Positions 42,598-55,303 of a stretch of DNA of 64,000 nucleotides are shown in pieces (position 1 is the first letter of the stretch; every line of letters begins with the position of its first letter). A program made the position numbers and the translations under genes. Location: contig JAQSEB010000082.1 in the NCBI GenBank assembly GCA_030063045.1, forward strand, positions 1 to 64,000, written 5' to 3'. Source of the DNA: Pratylenchus scribneri (taxonomy: Eukaryota > Nematoda > Chromadorea > Rhabditida > Pratylenchidae). The notes beneath the pieces were generated by a model. That model saw only the letters and a list, made by a program, of their open reading frames with translations. It did no database searches and was not told the origin of the DNA.

Positions 42598-43458
42598 ATG
42601 TCATTGGAAGATAATTATTTGACTACCTTAAAGATCTTAACAATCGGTAACTTTTTAATTTTATTTTCTAACTAAGCAAAAATATTTAAGGTGAAAGTGG
42701 AGTTGGAAAATCAAGGTTTATAATAAACTTTTAATTTTAAAGACAAATTAGTATTCAAAAACAAATTTCAGCTTAATATCGCGTTTTGTTGACGACAAAT
42801 TTGATCCGGAAATTGCTGCAACCATCGGCGTGGATTTTCGTATCAGAACAATGAACATCGATGACAAACTTATCAAGCTGGCCATTTGGGATACCGCAGG
42901 ACAAGAACGTTTCAGAACTCTTTCACCCAGTTACTACAGAGGAGGTTTGCTTAAATATATAAAAACCCAATTTTCTATATTAATTTTAAGGGCAAGGAAT
43001 TATTCTCGTCTACGATGTGTCCAACCGTTCTTCATTTGAAAGTCTTCAACATTGGCTGCTCGAAATTGACACTTATTGTACCAGATCTGATGCCGTGAAA
43101 ATGCTTGTTGGCAATAAAATTGACCATGTATTATTTTATGGAAATTTAATTTTTAAAAATTGATTTTTCATGGATTTAGGAAAAACGAGTGGTGTCTCAT
43201 GAAGAGGGGTTGCAATTCGCACGTCGATATCGAATGCTGTTCATCGAGTCCAGTGCCAAAACGCGCGAGGGTGTCCACTGCGCTTTTGAAGAACTCGTCG
43301 AAAAGGTAAAAATATTACTGAATTTTTTTTAAAAGGAAATATTAAAAATTTTTCAGATACTTCAAACTCCAGGATTATGGGAATCAAATTTTGCGGCAAG
43401 AAGGAATATCCACTTACGGACCAATTCGGAAGAAGGAGGAAATTGGTGTAATTGCTAA
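42598..43458 (+). CDS. rab-18: Rab18 small GTPase
   Basis: Six exons starting at 42598 and ending TAA at 43456-43458; 203 residues. GTPase motifs are all present: [10 protein letters not shown] (P-loop), TIGVDF (switch I), [19 protein letters not shown] (switch II), GNKIDHEKR (NKxD) and [10 protein letters not shown] (SAK). It ends NWCNC, a CXC-type double geranylgeranylation signal. The effector region ([15 protein letters not shown]) and sequence around [18 protein letters not shown] fit Rab18. Rab18 acts at ER-lipid droplet and ER-Golgi contacts. Confidence 0.92.
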
Positions 43459-45616
43459 ATGAAAGAAGAATGCTCAAGGAATATACAAATGATTAAAATG
43501 TATAATTATAAATTCACATTTAATCCATGTAATCTATTCATTTGCCTATGTACGAAATTTTTATTCACTTTTTAGACATTAATTCGATAGAATGATAAAA
43601 AATAAATAATAAAGAATGGAATTTTGAAAAACTTTAGGTCTAGAAATTTTTTTGGATTTTTAATTTAAAAACTTAAGGTCTAGAATTTTTTTCAAATTTT
43701 GAAAAATAAGGTCTAAACATTTTTTCCGACCACTTTCCATTCAACAACCACCACAAATTCTATAGCATCCATCCTCCTTTAATTCCACATCCAATCCAAT
43801 TCATCTCCCATCCACCTTCGCTTCACCTATTATTACCGGTCGTTGCCCTCCTCCTTGCCTTGCGCATATTCACAATGAATGGATGAACCACCCACCATCT
43901 TCGCCCACCTTAATTAACTCCTTCCTTCCCTGCACTAATCCCTCCCATCAATGTGAATGTGCATTGTAATTTCCGTCACATCCTCCCTCACTCATTCATT
44001 GTTCGAGTCCAGCAAAATTTGGCATCAGAAAACATGAATGAATTCCTTGACTCACATCACATCAATGCCAACCATTTATTATTTTCAACTTTGCAAAAAA
44101 GAAAGGTCCCAGTTCCCAGCTGTGATAATTTCCATGCCCATTTGGCCCTCAAAAAACGCATTTTTGGCTAACAATTTATTTGGGAAATGGGTGGTTTGGT
44201 TATTTTCTTTTCATGCTTTTATGGTCCTCCGCCCTCTTCCCCCAATGGCCACCATATGTGGTGCCAAAACCGTCAGCATCAGTCAAGCATAATGGTGTGA
44301 GGAAAATAATTAGTCGATTTGGCCCTCCGGGTGCCGAAAATATGTGATTTTGGATGCATTTGGAGGGGCAAAAGAAGGAGGAATTCACACTTATTTCACC
44401 CTCCCCTTTAACAATTGAATGGCGCCGTAGCCAATACAATTCGCCCGGATGGACTCACCCAATTCCAACCTCAACCCGGCAATCTTCCATGAGATGGTTG
44501 TGAAGGTCGTTGGGGGAGACCAACAATTGTCCCGCTTGAAGCTGCTGGGATTTATTTGGGTGGTTTTGGTTTGCACCTCTAGGACCAATAGGGTCTATCA
44601 AAACAGGTCTCCCCCATTTATTTTGTGCTGCTTTCCATTTCCATTCTTAACGCCTAATTTCCCACCAAAATGGGCTTTTCCCCCACAGTTTTGGGACATT
44701 TTCCGGTAAATCGCCACCGGCATCATTCTTAAAATATTCAGAAAATGGAGAATAAAATCTAAATTTGTGTGTGGTCTTTGGCCAAGGTCCAAACAATTCT
44801 GCCAATTTTCACTGCTCTCCAAAAAACGCCCAACATAAGCATCCACTTGACCTTAATTTCCCTTCCCTTTTTTGCGCCTTTTTCCTTGGCCAATCCAATT
44901 CCCCATAATTAGATGAGCGGAACGCTAATCCCCTTTAAATACATTTCCCTCAAAATTATTTTTTATACAATTTATTTAAATGTTTTTGGACTTTGAAGGC
45001 TGGGGGGATGGGGCAGGTGTTAGTCAACCTTTTGGCTTTTAGGCGCGGCCAAAGCTCCACAACAAATGTTTGCCTTTCATCATCCAGTAGCAGAAGGGGC
45101 ATTGGCCATCATCAACGGCGGTGTGGCCTTCTGCTGCTGCTGCTGCCCAAAATTGGTGTAGGAATAATGAATGAAAACTGTCCCCTCATCCATCCTTTTC
45201 CCAGTGTTTATTTGCATTATTCCACCGGTCACAAAGGGGTGCGCATTTCTAATTCGGAATCCAAATGGCAAATGCCAACCAATGGGATCACTTTCACTTG
45301 GCATTTGGCAAACCACAATCCATCTATTCAGCAGGAAGCCCACATTCCAGCCATTCATTTCCTCCCAAACATTTATTCCCTTCTTTATTCCTTCCTCCCC
45401 CACATTTTTATTCCGCACTCAAATTTCCATTTTCACTTTGGCAAATTACCGGCCACATCCCCTCTTGCCCCTGGGAAAAAGCCCAGTGGGTCTTTCACCA
45501 TCCCATCCCAATTCCAAACTTTCACACATTCGAAATTGTCTCATTGGTAGCTGTGGCCACAATAATCGTCGAAAATATGCAAAAATTTTAATTCCATTTT
45601 TCAATCCTCTCACTCA
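43459..45616. other. Long intergenic region, no gene supported
   Basis: About 2.1 kb, unusually C/T-rich on the plus strand (43740-43960 and 45340-45530) with no conserved frame. Open frames on both strands lack splice partners and known motifs. A small duplicated AAGGTCTAGAA-type motif lies at 43630-43710. It may include promoter and 5' untranslated exons of the gene at 45.7 kb. Confidence 0.45.
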
Positions 45617-45703
45617 TTGTCAGCAGATGATTATTCGCAACAAAATGTTCCTTCTCCAACTTACCTTAATTTATGCCTTTATTGTAATAAATCACCGCCA
45701 TTC

Positions 45704-47961
45704 ATGAATCTTCTGCCTGACCATTTTTGCACCAGCAGTGCCTCCACGAAATCCATTTATCGCAAAACAAAAGCAGGTAATCAAATAAATCACCTTAATC
45801 CCCTCAAATTTGCTCTAAACCCGAAGCAAATCATCCCCCTTCTTTTATTACAGTAATTCACCCCCTCCATCTTCGCCTCTCAACAATTTTCCTCCTTTTA
45901 TTGCTCTTTGTCACTTCTCCTCATCATCTATTGGTGGAAGGGGCTGAAGGGGTGGAGCATTGTCCTCAATGGGTTGGTGATGAGATCCAATTTTGTGTTC
46001 AACCTGTCGCCGAATTTGCCAGGAATTTGAATCAACAACAGGTGAAAAAATGGGGATAACATTTGAAAATAATATTCTCCATAGACGGAACATGAAAATA
46101 CCCAAAATCAACAGCCACAAACAACGTTGGGCTCCGAAATTGGCTCCGCACTTCAATGGCCAACCAAAATGGGTGGACAGGTTTTTAGGGTGTTATGCAG
46201 GTTTGTTAATTTGGAAACGATTCAAAATTAACGGAGTTTGTTTTGTTAAGGCTCATCAATGACTTTGAAATGTGCGTGGATGGATATCGGAACAAATGCC
46301 GACGGCATATTACGATCGACTTGATTGAGGCATCCTATGGATTTCTTTGCAATGAAGGATATGAAAGTAAAAATTCTTTCCGGAAAACTTTGTGATTCTT
46401 TCCACTATAAAATTTAGAATTTACAATTCGCAATTACAATTACAACTTAGAATTTACAATTACAATCGCAATTACAACTTAGATTTTACAATCGCAATTA
46501 CAATTACAACTTAGATTTTACAATTACAATCGCAATTACAACTTAGATTTTACAATCGCAATTACAATTACAACTTAGAATTTACAATTACAATCGCAAT
46601 TACAATTACAACTTAGAATTTACAATTATTACAATCGCAATTACAATTACAACTTAGATTTTACAATCGCAATTACAATTACAACTTAGATTTTACAATT
46701 ACAATCGCAATTACAACTTAGATTTTACAATCGCAATTACAATTACAACTTAGATTTTACAATTACAATCGCAATTACAATTACAACTTAGAATTTACAA
46801 TTACAATCGCAATTACAACTTAGATTTACAATCGCAATTACAATTACAACTTAGAATTTACAATTACAATCGCAATTACAACTTAGATTTACAATCGCAA
46901 TTACAATTACAACTTAGATTTTACAATCGCAATTACAATTACAACTTAGATTTTACAATTACAATCGCAATTACAATTACAACTTAGATTTTACAATTAC
47001 AATCGCAATTACAATTACAACTTAGAATTTACAATTACAATCGCAATAACAACTTAGATTTTACAATTACAATTACAACTTAGATTTACAATTACAATCG
47101 CAATTACAATTACAATTTAGAATATAAAATTAAGACGTAGATTAAATCTTCCTAAATATTGACATTTAATTTTATTATTTAGTCTTTATGGCATCGGCCG
47201 AATGCCTGATGGAATTGGACCAACAACCTAGCGTAAAAAGCTGTCACGATCGAACATTGCGCGAAATCGAGGAAGCAAACAACGAGCAAAATGAAACAGC
47301 ACAAGCAAAATTAGATAGGATGTGCAAGTAAAAAGGATGCTTTAACCATTAAATGGTTTCAACAATTTTAGTGCTTTGAACTATTTCGCCGAATGCGTTC
47401 GACCCGCCATAAGGCGAAATTGTGGATTGGAGGCATGGCGAGTCATTTTCCGGGTGCTAAAGGATACTTCAAAGTAAAGGATTTTCACGATTAATAATTT
47501 AATATGTAATTCATTTTTGCAGAACTTTGATGCCCAATTGCGGATTTGATGAATACCCAGAGGAATTTGGAGCAGCAGAAAAACAGGCGAAAAGGCCGCC
47601 TAACCATTCCCCCAGGGCTGAGTCAAAATCGCGTGAATATAATTCTGAAGAATTTGGACAGCATCCATTTGGACGAAAACAAATCATCAGCAGCACGAAT
47701 ATGCCAATGATGGGCACGGACGATTGGGAACAATGGGAAGAGGGAAACAATGAGGGATCAAATGAAAATGAAATGGGGGTGGATGGCCAACGCATTGGAG
47801 TAGACATTGAAGAAATGACGGATTCTAGTCATCACCAAATCCATTACGGATCTCATTTGGGCCAGAATGGCGCACACAAGAAAATATTTTCAATCAATTT
47901 ATTAATTTTAATTTCAATTCTTTATCATTTTATTTTTAAAAGAATTTTTATAAATAAATGA
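45704..47961 (+). CDS. Secreted CPG4/DUF19-like Cys-rich protein, GPI-type C-terminus
   Basis: Exon pattern inferred: a short first exon ending about 45777 (GCAG|GTAATC), an exon from 45856 with a hydrophobic signal-like stretch (STIFLLLLLFVTSP), then exons at about 46230-46366, 47183-47329, 47372-47474 and 47521-47961. The mature region has a regular Cys pattern: EHCPQW, FEMCVDGYRNKC, YGFLCNEGY, AECLMELDQ, VKSCHD, DRMCNALNYFAEC, RRNCGLEAW, LMPNCGF. This resembles the nematode CPG4/DUF19 domain. A Ser/Asn/Glu-rich tail ends in a hydrophobic stretch typical of GPI attachment. The start codon is uncertain; 45617 is an alternative. Confidence 0.6.
46420..47130. repeat. Complex AT-rich satellite filling an intron
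   Basis: About 710 bp built from ACAATT hexamers punctuated by TCGCAA and ACTTAGA(T/A)TTT. Units of about 32 and 54 bp alternate, giving a higher-order pattern. It makes this intron about 815 bp where its neighbours are about 50 bp. Confidence 0.93.
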
Positions 47962-47990
47962 ATTTTTATAAAATAAATGAATTTTATCGA

Positions 47991-49501
47991 TTATTTCCTT
48001 TTGATTTCTAAAATCTTCCGAGCCACGGAACTTGTTGTTGTGCTCCAAACATCCTCCATTTTGAATATCCCATGCTTGTCCAAATATTCTCCAAATGATG
48101 CGATGCCACCGCCAACACCAAAATAATAAATCTTAGCTGCCAAAAGTCTGAAAAAGGTGGAAATTGAGATTGATTTAAACATGGGAAAAATTTGTCGAGA
48201 AAACATTGAAAATATCCAAATGATTATAATTTTCTAGGCCAATAAACCTTATACCCAGTCCCAGTGAATGATAACGAATTATTTGATTATATTTTTGGTT
48301 TTTACCAATTCTAATCTCGTTTTAACCAAAACCAAAATTGATTTAAACCGTTTATACCCTTCAATTGTTGACATTTGACAAAACCATAATAAATTATATA
48401 TATATATATATACCATTCAATGTGTTTTGGTCAGCTCTATCCAAAATGGGTATATTATATGGTTATGGTTTGTGAAAGTAGAGTAGAGAACCCCTTTTTA
48501 AACCGTTTTGTCGATATCTATTTTTTTTATGACGAATTAAACAATATTCTTAAAGAATCATACATTTTTCCATCATCATCGAGCAGTGAATTCATTGTTT
48601 CCACCAATTTTGGATAGTTGGATTCGTTGTAAATTGTTTCGGAAGTCAAAATGAGTTGAAATTTCCTCGCTCCAATTCCATCCAATAATGATTTGCCCCA
48701 ATCGCCGGGAATAAATTTGATGTATTCGTTCGGTAAATCAAAGGAATTCAATGTGAAATTATTTTTTGTGAATGTTTCGAGGACAAAATAATTCTGAAAT
48801 TTGCGTTTTTAATTTAAAAAAATAATGGATATTCTCACGTAGTCTTGCACTGTCACACTATTTGCACCTTTTTTCATTGCAACAATTGAGGGAAGAGCGG
48901 CACCGCAACCAAGCTATAGCTACATAAAAACAAAATAAAATACACAGCTGTAAATTAATTCAAACCTCGAGAACATCCAAGCCATCTAAATCGACGGATT
49001 CGTCCAAATAATTGCATAAATCCACGGCACATTCCCATATTTTCAGTCCACCTATAATTTTGGAATGATGAGTGAATTTTAATATGGATACTATTTATTT
49101 GTCGAAAAAATAACCCAAAATAATTATAATGGTTTAAAAGGGCTTTTCAAGATGTATTGAATGGTAAAATGGTTTGGTCAAAATTAAGAGTTTTAAAGGT
49201 TTAAACTATCTAAACCCAATCCAAAACATAATCAAATGATGAGCTAGGAGATTTTTTGTTTAAGGTTTATCGGTTTAGGATAATTTTCTGAACCGTTTAT
49301 CGGTACAATCTTCTCGTCAATTTCACATCAGTGTTTTTTGGCTAATTACATATTTCACTAACCTTCATATATTCCAGCCTGCAAATCGGATGTTGAACAC
49401 AATGCTCCTCCGAAATCTTTGCTTTTTAATTCTTGTGCAACATTCGCATCGGTAGCGTAAAATAATTTCATTCCACTTTTAAGTTGCAAAGACTTTTCCA
49501 T
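47991..49501 (-). CDS. METTL18: METTL18-type protein-histidine methyltransferase
   Basis: Start at 49501, stop at 47991-47993, about five exons. The SAM-binding region has LDVLELGCGAALPSIVAMKKGA (motif I, LELGCG) and VTVQDYN. Then come IPGDWGKSLLDG, LILTSETIYNESNYPKLVETM and YYFGVGGGIASFGEYLDKHG, which correspond to the GEW, LTSETIYN and HYFGVGGGV signatures of METTL18/Hpm1. That enzyme methylates a histidine of ribosomal protein uL3. The protein looks complete though short (about 250 residues), with a reduced N-terminal region. Two inverted GGTTTAAACC repeats lie in its introns. Confidence 0.9.
48225..48545 (+). repeat. GGTTTAAACC-family interspersed repeat (copy 4)
   Basis: Contains TTGATTTAAACCGTTTATAC, a (TA)n run, CAATGTGTTTTGGTCAGCTC, GGTTTGTGAAAG and AACCCCTTTTTAAACC, in family order. 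In a METTL18 intron. Confidence 0.78.
49095..49350 (-). repeat. GGTTTAAACC-family interspersed repeat (copy 5, reverse)
   Basis: Reverse-oriented copy (TTTGTCGAAAAAATAACC, GGTTTAAAAGGGCTT, TTTTAAAGGTTTAAAC, GGTTTATCGGTTTAGG). It shares a gene with copy 4 but in opposite orientation. Confidence 0.72.
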
Positions 49502-49992
49502 TTATGGAAATTTTCCTATTCTTCAAATTTAAGGTCATTAAAAAATAATGTAATTAATTTAATTAAATTGAAGCTTGAATTTAACTTCTTTAAAAAATTT
49601 AATAAAAATAAATCAAAAAATCTTTATCCATTTAACGTTAATTATACAAATAAAAATAAATTCTATATTAATCACATTTTGTCGTAATCCAATCGATTAT
49701 GTCCCGCCGAAGAATTTGCATATTGGCGATGAATTCTTCTCGCCGCAATTGTAGCTTTTTCTGCTACTGAAGCTAATAATTTAAAAATAGATTTATTACA
49801 AAAATATTTTATTATCAATTTATGAAAAATTGGTAGAGGCACATCACAGATAGAGGGAAAATAAAAATCTTTAAGCAATGATTATTATTGGAATTGAGTA
49901 ATTGACAAAACACACAAAGAATTTGCATAATTTAGAAAAGGAAAGGGAAGATGTATATGAATAAAATAATAAGAAAGCAGTCAGTGTCTATT
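49502..49992. other. Intergenic, no gene seen
   Basis: About 490 bp, AT-rich. A short frame at about 49672-49878 on the minus strand (RRIHRQYANSSAGHNRLDYDKM) has no supported partner exon. It may be an unassigned exon or chance. Confidence 0.4.
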
Positions 49993-52900
49993 TTATTGTC
50001 TGGGTGAGGAAAGCCGCATAGATGAATTTGGACTAATTTGTGACGAAGGTGCATTTCGATTTTGATAGTGTTTTTGATTGTTGTGGTGAACCGTGTGAAG
50101 GGTAAGAGCCTGCACTGTACCTGGAAGCCATCCTTGGCAACGGGCTTCCTCTCGTCGCAGCACATTGTTCAGCTGTTCCGGTGGGAATTTGCAAACGGTG
50201 CAAATCACTTTGGCAAGGGTCTAAAATTTAAAATATTCAAATTGAATTTAAATATTAAAGTAAATACCACGCTTTCTCTTCCCAAATCCTCCCTTTCGGT
50301 CATGTATCGATAAATAACATTGCGTAAATATTCCGCCTCGGTAGGTTCAGCAAAGTTCAAATGGTCACTGGTAATGCTCATTTTTGGTGTTAATTGTGGA
50401 CGTTTTGGCTATTAAATTTAATATTTTAATCATTTTTTAAATATTTCAATTAAAACCTTTTGAACACCATTGCTTTCATGCATCGATTTTAGTCGATTCA
50501 ATTCCTCCTCTTGATCAGCCAATTTCTTCTTCAGTTCCAAAAGTTCATCCAAATCGATTGTTTCACCAAATGAAGAATACATTTCCTGCTTGGATTGTTG
50601 TTTGTCCATTGGCCCTTTCTTTTGATTTACTTCAGCTGAAGCAGAACGAAGAGTGCTCAACTCATTTTCAAGTTTCTAAAAAGAAATTTGGTAACATTAA
50701 AGCATTTCTTGTAGTTTTATTATTTGATTGCTTTATTTTGGCTATTACAAGTGAGAATCAAGATCGAAAAAAATTACTTCCTCTGATCGGATTCGAACCC
50801 ATGACTTAAATTCCTTAACTGAAGGGTTTATCCTTTAAACCAAAAAATTTCTTGGTGACTTTTTTAGAAAGCTTAGTTAGTTAACCTGAAGGTAAGTTTT
50901 TAAAAATTGATTAAAATTCACCAACCGAAATGTTCGCATGGTTTGCAGCCAATTCACAATCCTTCTCATTTATGCTGTTATAGAGTTGCCTGATTTCTGA
51001 TTGAAAACCAGAAATTGCTTTTTGCTTTGCTTTTTCTGCTTCTTCTTAAAAATAATAATTTTTATTTAATAAATAATTTTTTACTTCGAATTTCCTCAAT
51101 CTTCTTTTGTTGTTTTTGCTCGTTTCCTTCCAATTTTTTATTCAATTCTTCTTCCCGTTTGATTGATTCATCTTTTAATTTCTCCAATTCATTATAGGCA
51201 AGTTTGAATTCCTCGAATTCTTCGGTTTTTACTTAAATATTATAAAAAAATAGGAATTTTTATTTCCCATTTATTAAAAAACCTTTCAGCCGAGTCTCAA
51301 TTTCTTTTAATTTCTTCAATTCCTGATTCGTCTTTTTAAGTTCCAGTGAAATTTGTTGTTTTTCTTCTTCCATTTTTTGTTTTTCCTCTTCTAATGTTCT
51401 TATTTTCTTTTCTTTTTCCAATTCCAATTTGCCATTTTTCTGTGTAATTTCCTCCATTTTTTGTTGTCTTTTCTTTTCAATATTTTGTTTTTCTTCTTCC
51501 AGTATTCGAATCTTCTTCTCCTGTTCCAGATTTATTTGTTCCAATTTCTCATTCTTCTCTATAATTTCTCCCATTTTTGCTTTTTCTGTTTCCATTTGCT
51601 GTTTTTCCTTTTCGTATATTTGAATCTTCTTCTCTTGTCCCAAATTTAATTCTTCTAATTTTTTATTCTTCTGTAAAATTTCATCAATTTGTGCTTTTTC
51701 TTCTTCCATTGTTCGAATCTTCTTTTCTTGTTCCAAATTTTTATCATTTTTCTGCATAATTTCTTCCATTTTTTGTTGTTTTTCCTCTTCTAATAATCGA
51801 ATCTCCTTTTCTTGTTCCAAATTTGTCTGTTCCAATTTTCTATTCCTTTCTATAATTTCCTTCGTTTTCGATTTTTCCTCTTCCATTTGTGCTTTTTCTT
51901 CTTCCAATGTTCGAATCTTCTTCTCCTGCTCTAGATTTATTTGTTCCAATTTTTTCTTCTTTTCTAGAAATTCCTGAATTTGTTTTTTTTCCTCTTCCAT
52001 TGTTCGAATCTTCTTCTCTTGTTCCAAATTTATTTGTTCGAATTTGCCATTTTTCTGCATAATTTCCCCAATTTGTGATTTTTCCACTTCATTTGTCAAT
52101 TTTTCTTCTTCCAATTTTTGTATCTTCTTTTCCTGTTCCAAATTTATTTGCTCCATTTTGTCATTTTTCTTCATAATTTCATCCATTTGCTCTTCCAAAG
52201 TTTTTATTTTCTTATCCTTTTCCAAATTTGTTTGCTCCGAGTTGCCATTATTTTCCATAATTTTGTCCATTTGCGTTTTTCCTTCTTCAATTTGTTGTTT
52301 TTCTTCTTCCAATTTTTGAATCTTCTTCTCTTGTTCCAAATTTATTTGTTCCAATTTGCCATTTTTCTGCATAATTTCTTCAATTTGTAATTTTTCCGCT
52401 TCATTTGACATTTTTTCCTTCTCCAAGGTTCGAATCTTTTCCTCTTGTTCCGTATTTATTTGTTCCAATTTTCCATTCTTCTTCATAATTTCCTCAATTA
52501 CTTCTTCCAATGTTCGAATCTTCTTCTCATATCCTGAACTTCTTTTCTTCTCATCTGTCAATTTTGCATCCAATTCCGCCAAACTGTCTCGAATATTGTC
52601 GCTTTCCGTTTGTTCTGTGCCCAATTTTTGAATTTTCTCTTCCTTTGTCCTCAGCTCTTCTTCATATTTTCTCAATTCCAGCAAATTCTTTGCATTTTCC
52701 TAAAATTGTTTCGTTTAAATTATTTTTTAATTTATTTATTGGCTTACTTTTTCCAGCTCATCCACTCGTTCCTTCAATTTCCCACTGATTCGTTCATAAT
52801 CAGCCAATGTTGTCTTCCTTTGCAGGTCATTTTCCTCCACGGCCAGCTGCATTTGTTCTTCCAATTCCTTCACTCGCCGTCCCCATTCTTCGTCTTTCTT

Positions 52901-55171
52901 CTTCAATTCCGTAGTCAATATGTCCCCATATCGTCGTTCTTCTGCCTCTTTCACCAATTTCACTCCTTCTTGTTTGGCTTGTGACAATTTTTGGACCATG
53001 TCCGCCTTTTGTTTGAAAATAGATGTTAAATCAAAAACATCGCTATTTTAGGTAATCCTTCGGAATTGCGGAAGGATTGCCCTATTTTAGATGTTTTAGC
53101 AAAGATGTTTTTAAACTGGTTTAATGGGTTTTCCAGTATGCTGAATCCGAAAACATCATGGTTTTTTTTTGGTTTAAACCCCGGTAAATAGCCGAAAACC
53201 AGTTTGATATGGAAATCGAGAATATTATTATTTGTTGGGATATGATTAAACAAAAGAATATAACATTTTTGGGATTAAAATATAACTGCGATTACAATCA
53301 ATAAATTGAACGACATAACTTTTAATTTAAACATTTTATTAGGAAAAACAAAACCTTTTCTTGTTCCAGTGCATAAATTGCTTTTTGTAATCCATCAACT
53401 TTTTCTTGCCAACGAGTATTCGCGTCTTCATCTATATTTTATTTTAATTAGCTAGTAAAAACTTTTTGAAAATTTTTGACACAAATGGTTGATCCATGGT
53501 TTTATTAAATAGGTCTAAGCTCGAATCCGCCTGGTGGAAGATATTTTTCGGGCTTTGTGTTAACTTACGCACTAATTTATATAATCTAGATTATATTTCC
53601 AGCCGTAATATAGTACATAGAATTCAATTTACCTTGCTTTTCCAGTCCATGACATTTGCCAATCCAATTTTCCAGCTCCAAATCTTTTTGCTGTAATGTT
53701 GAATGCATTTCAGCCTTGGAAGTTGCAATTTTAATTGCTGCTTTCTCCTCACATTCTGCCATCCTCTTTATCCATTCCTCCTCCTGTCGATCGAATCTTC
53801 CTTTCCACTCGGCGCTAATTTTTTCGACTTCCGTTGAATTATTTTCCACTGCTTTCAATTTGCTGTTTTCCTCCATAAGAGAAGTGATACGTTCCCGATT
53901 TGTTGTTATTTCCTCCTTGCATTTCACCAATAGATCTTGCAATTTTTTGATTTTTGGATTTTCCGTTTGCTTAAAAAATCAATTTAATAAAATGTTTTTT
54001 AAAGGTTTTAACCTTTTCTTCTTGTTGCTTTTCTAGCACATTAATTCTGCTTTGGAGTGCACTTTTTTCCTCTTTCAATTTGGATATCCTTTTGAGCGCT
54101 TTGTCCTGGGTGGATGAAAAAACACTCTGCGAAAATAAAAATTAAATAAAATTAATTCTCAATTAATTTGTTTTACCCTTAATTTCTCATTTTCTCGATC
54201 CAATTCTCGATATGTTTTTATTAGTTCTCGATATTTTTGTTTGTAATCTGTTGCTTTCCCCTGCAATCGTTGGAATATGGAAGTAAACTGAAATCATCAT
54301 AATTAATTGAATATTTCTAATTTAATTGTAAATTACTTTATCATTGGATATAGTCGATTCCAAGCTGCCCAAATCAGTTATGCTCCCAGCATTACTTTCC
54401 ACATCCGAAGAAATTGTTTCTAGCAGTGATGAACTTTGTTGAACATGAGCAGGCAAATTGATGGGATTAAATGAACTGAAAAATATTTTATAAATTATTT
54501 CTGAATAAATATAAATTATGAATAAATAACCTTTCATTGCTTTCCATTGATGCATCGGAAAAATGCCTTTGCCTAGTGGGAATTGTTTCATCAGAGGCAG
54601 CGGATGCAGAACGATTCAATTTGTCTGATGAGCCAACCTGAATTATTTTTTAATAAGTTTTAGAGAGGAGAGTGCTATTAAGGTCTCGGATGAAGGGAAT
54701 AAGATTTGATGAAGAGAGCGCTCTTCAGGTTTAGGATGAAGAGAATAAGATTTTGATGAAGAAGAGAGCGCTCTTCAGATCTGGGATGAAAAAAAAGGAT
54801 TTGATGAAGAAAAGAGCGCCTTTAAGATTTTAGAAAAAGAAGAGAAAGAGTTTATAATTTTTATTTCTATAATTTAATCGATAACCTCATCATTCAAGCT
54901 AATTATTGGATCCTCATTTGCCATTGTTGCACCCGTTTTTGAATTCTGCTGCTGTGATTGTTGCTGGACAGCACCCAATGCATTCTCGAACAATTTTCTG
55001 CCCCGACCGCTAATGTCGCTTCCTGTTTCGCTCTGTAAAATTTCCAGTAGTATTTTCCAAATTTTATGGTGAACTCACCGCACTGGATCGAACTTGATTA
55101 GCGATATTTTCACCGTATTGTTGCAATCGTTTTGCTTCGTCTTCCAATTTGGATTTTAATCCTTTGAACAT
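49993..55171 (-). CDS. GOLGA4: Golgin-245/GOLGA4-like trans-Golgi coiled-coil protein with GRIP domain
   Basis: Start MFKGLKSKLEDEAKRLQQ at 55171, matching the amphipathic vesicle-capture N-terminus of golgin-245. A Ser-rich region and a golgin-conserved helix (YKQKYRELIKTYRELDREN) follow, then a very long coiled coil. The exon 52684-51260 alone is about 470 residues of KIRTLEEEK and LEQINLEQEK units. The C-terminus has the GRIP domain (EYLRNVIYRYM, then TLAKVICTVCKFPPEQLNNV), including the Tyr that contacts Arl1. It tethers vesicles at the trans-Golgi network. It starts 132 bp downstream of the Pcc1 gene, so the two may be an operon. Several intron boundaries were not individually verified. 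Confidence 0.85.
50750..50870 (-). repeat. SINE-like repeat, B-box family (copy 5, reverse)
   Basis: The reverse complement contains ATGGGTTCGAATCCGATC and AGAGGAAGTAATTTTTTTC. In a golgin intron. Confidence 0.7.
53480..53590 (+). repeat. SINE-like repeat, B-box family (copy 6)
   Basis: GGTTGATCCATGGTTTTATT, TAGGTCTAAGCTCGAATCCG and a TTTTTCGGGCTTTG tail follow the family layout. In a golgin intron. Confidence 0.62.
54660..54840. repeat. Degenerate tandem repeat in a golgin intron
   Basis: About three to four units of 55-65 bp with GATGAAGAGAGCGCTCTTCA and AGAATAAGATTTTGATGAAG. The AGAGCGCTCT core is palindromic. Confidence 0.8.
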
Positions 55172-55303
55172 TTTTCTATTTCTATTGTAAAATAAATAAA
55201 ATTTGACGAAATATAAATATAGGTATTATCGGTAAAGAAACGATGATTTTAGTAATGTGCAAATTAATATTTATTAATAATTTATTAAGCATGAAAAATA
55301 TAT

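Noticed and set aside
44993..45550. 185-residue plus-strand protein
   Set aside because: Low-complexity His/Pro/Ser composition in pyrimidine-rich DNA, with overlapping frames on both strands; no domain.
46420..47130. CRISPR-like or centromeric repeat
   Set aside because: No spacers, and it lies wholly inside one intron with good flanking exons; an intronic satellite is enough.
51429..52984. Several Phe/Ser-rich plus-strand membrane proteins
   Set aside because: Antisense of the golgin's Glu/Lys coiled coil, which always reads as Phe/Leu/Ser.
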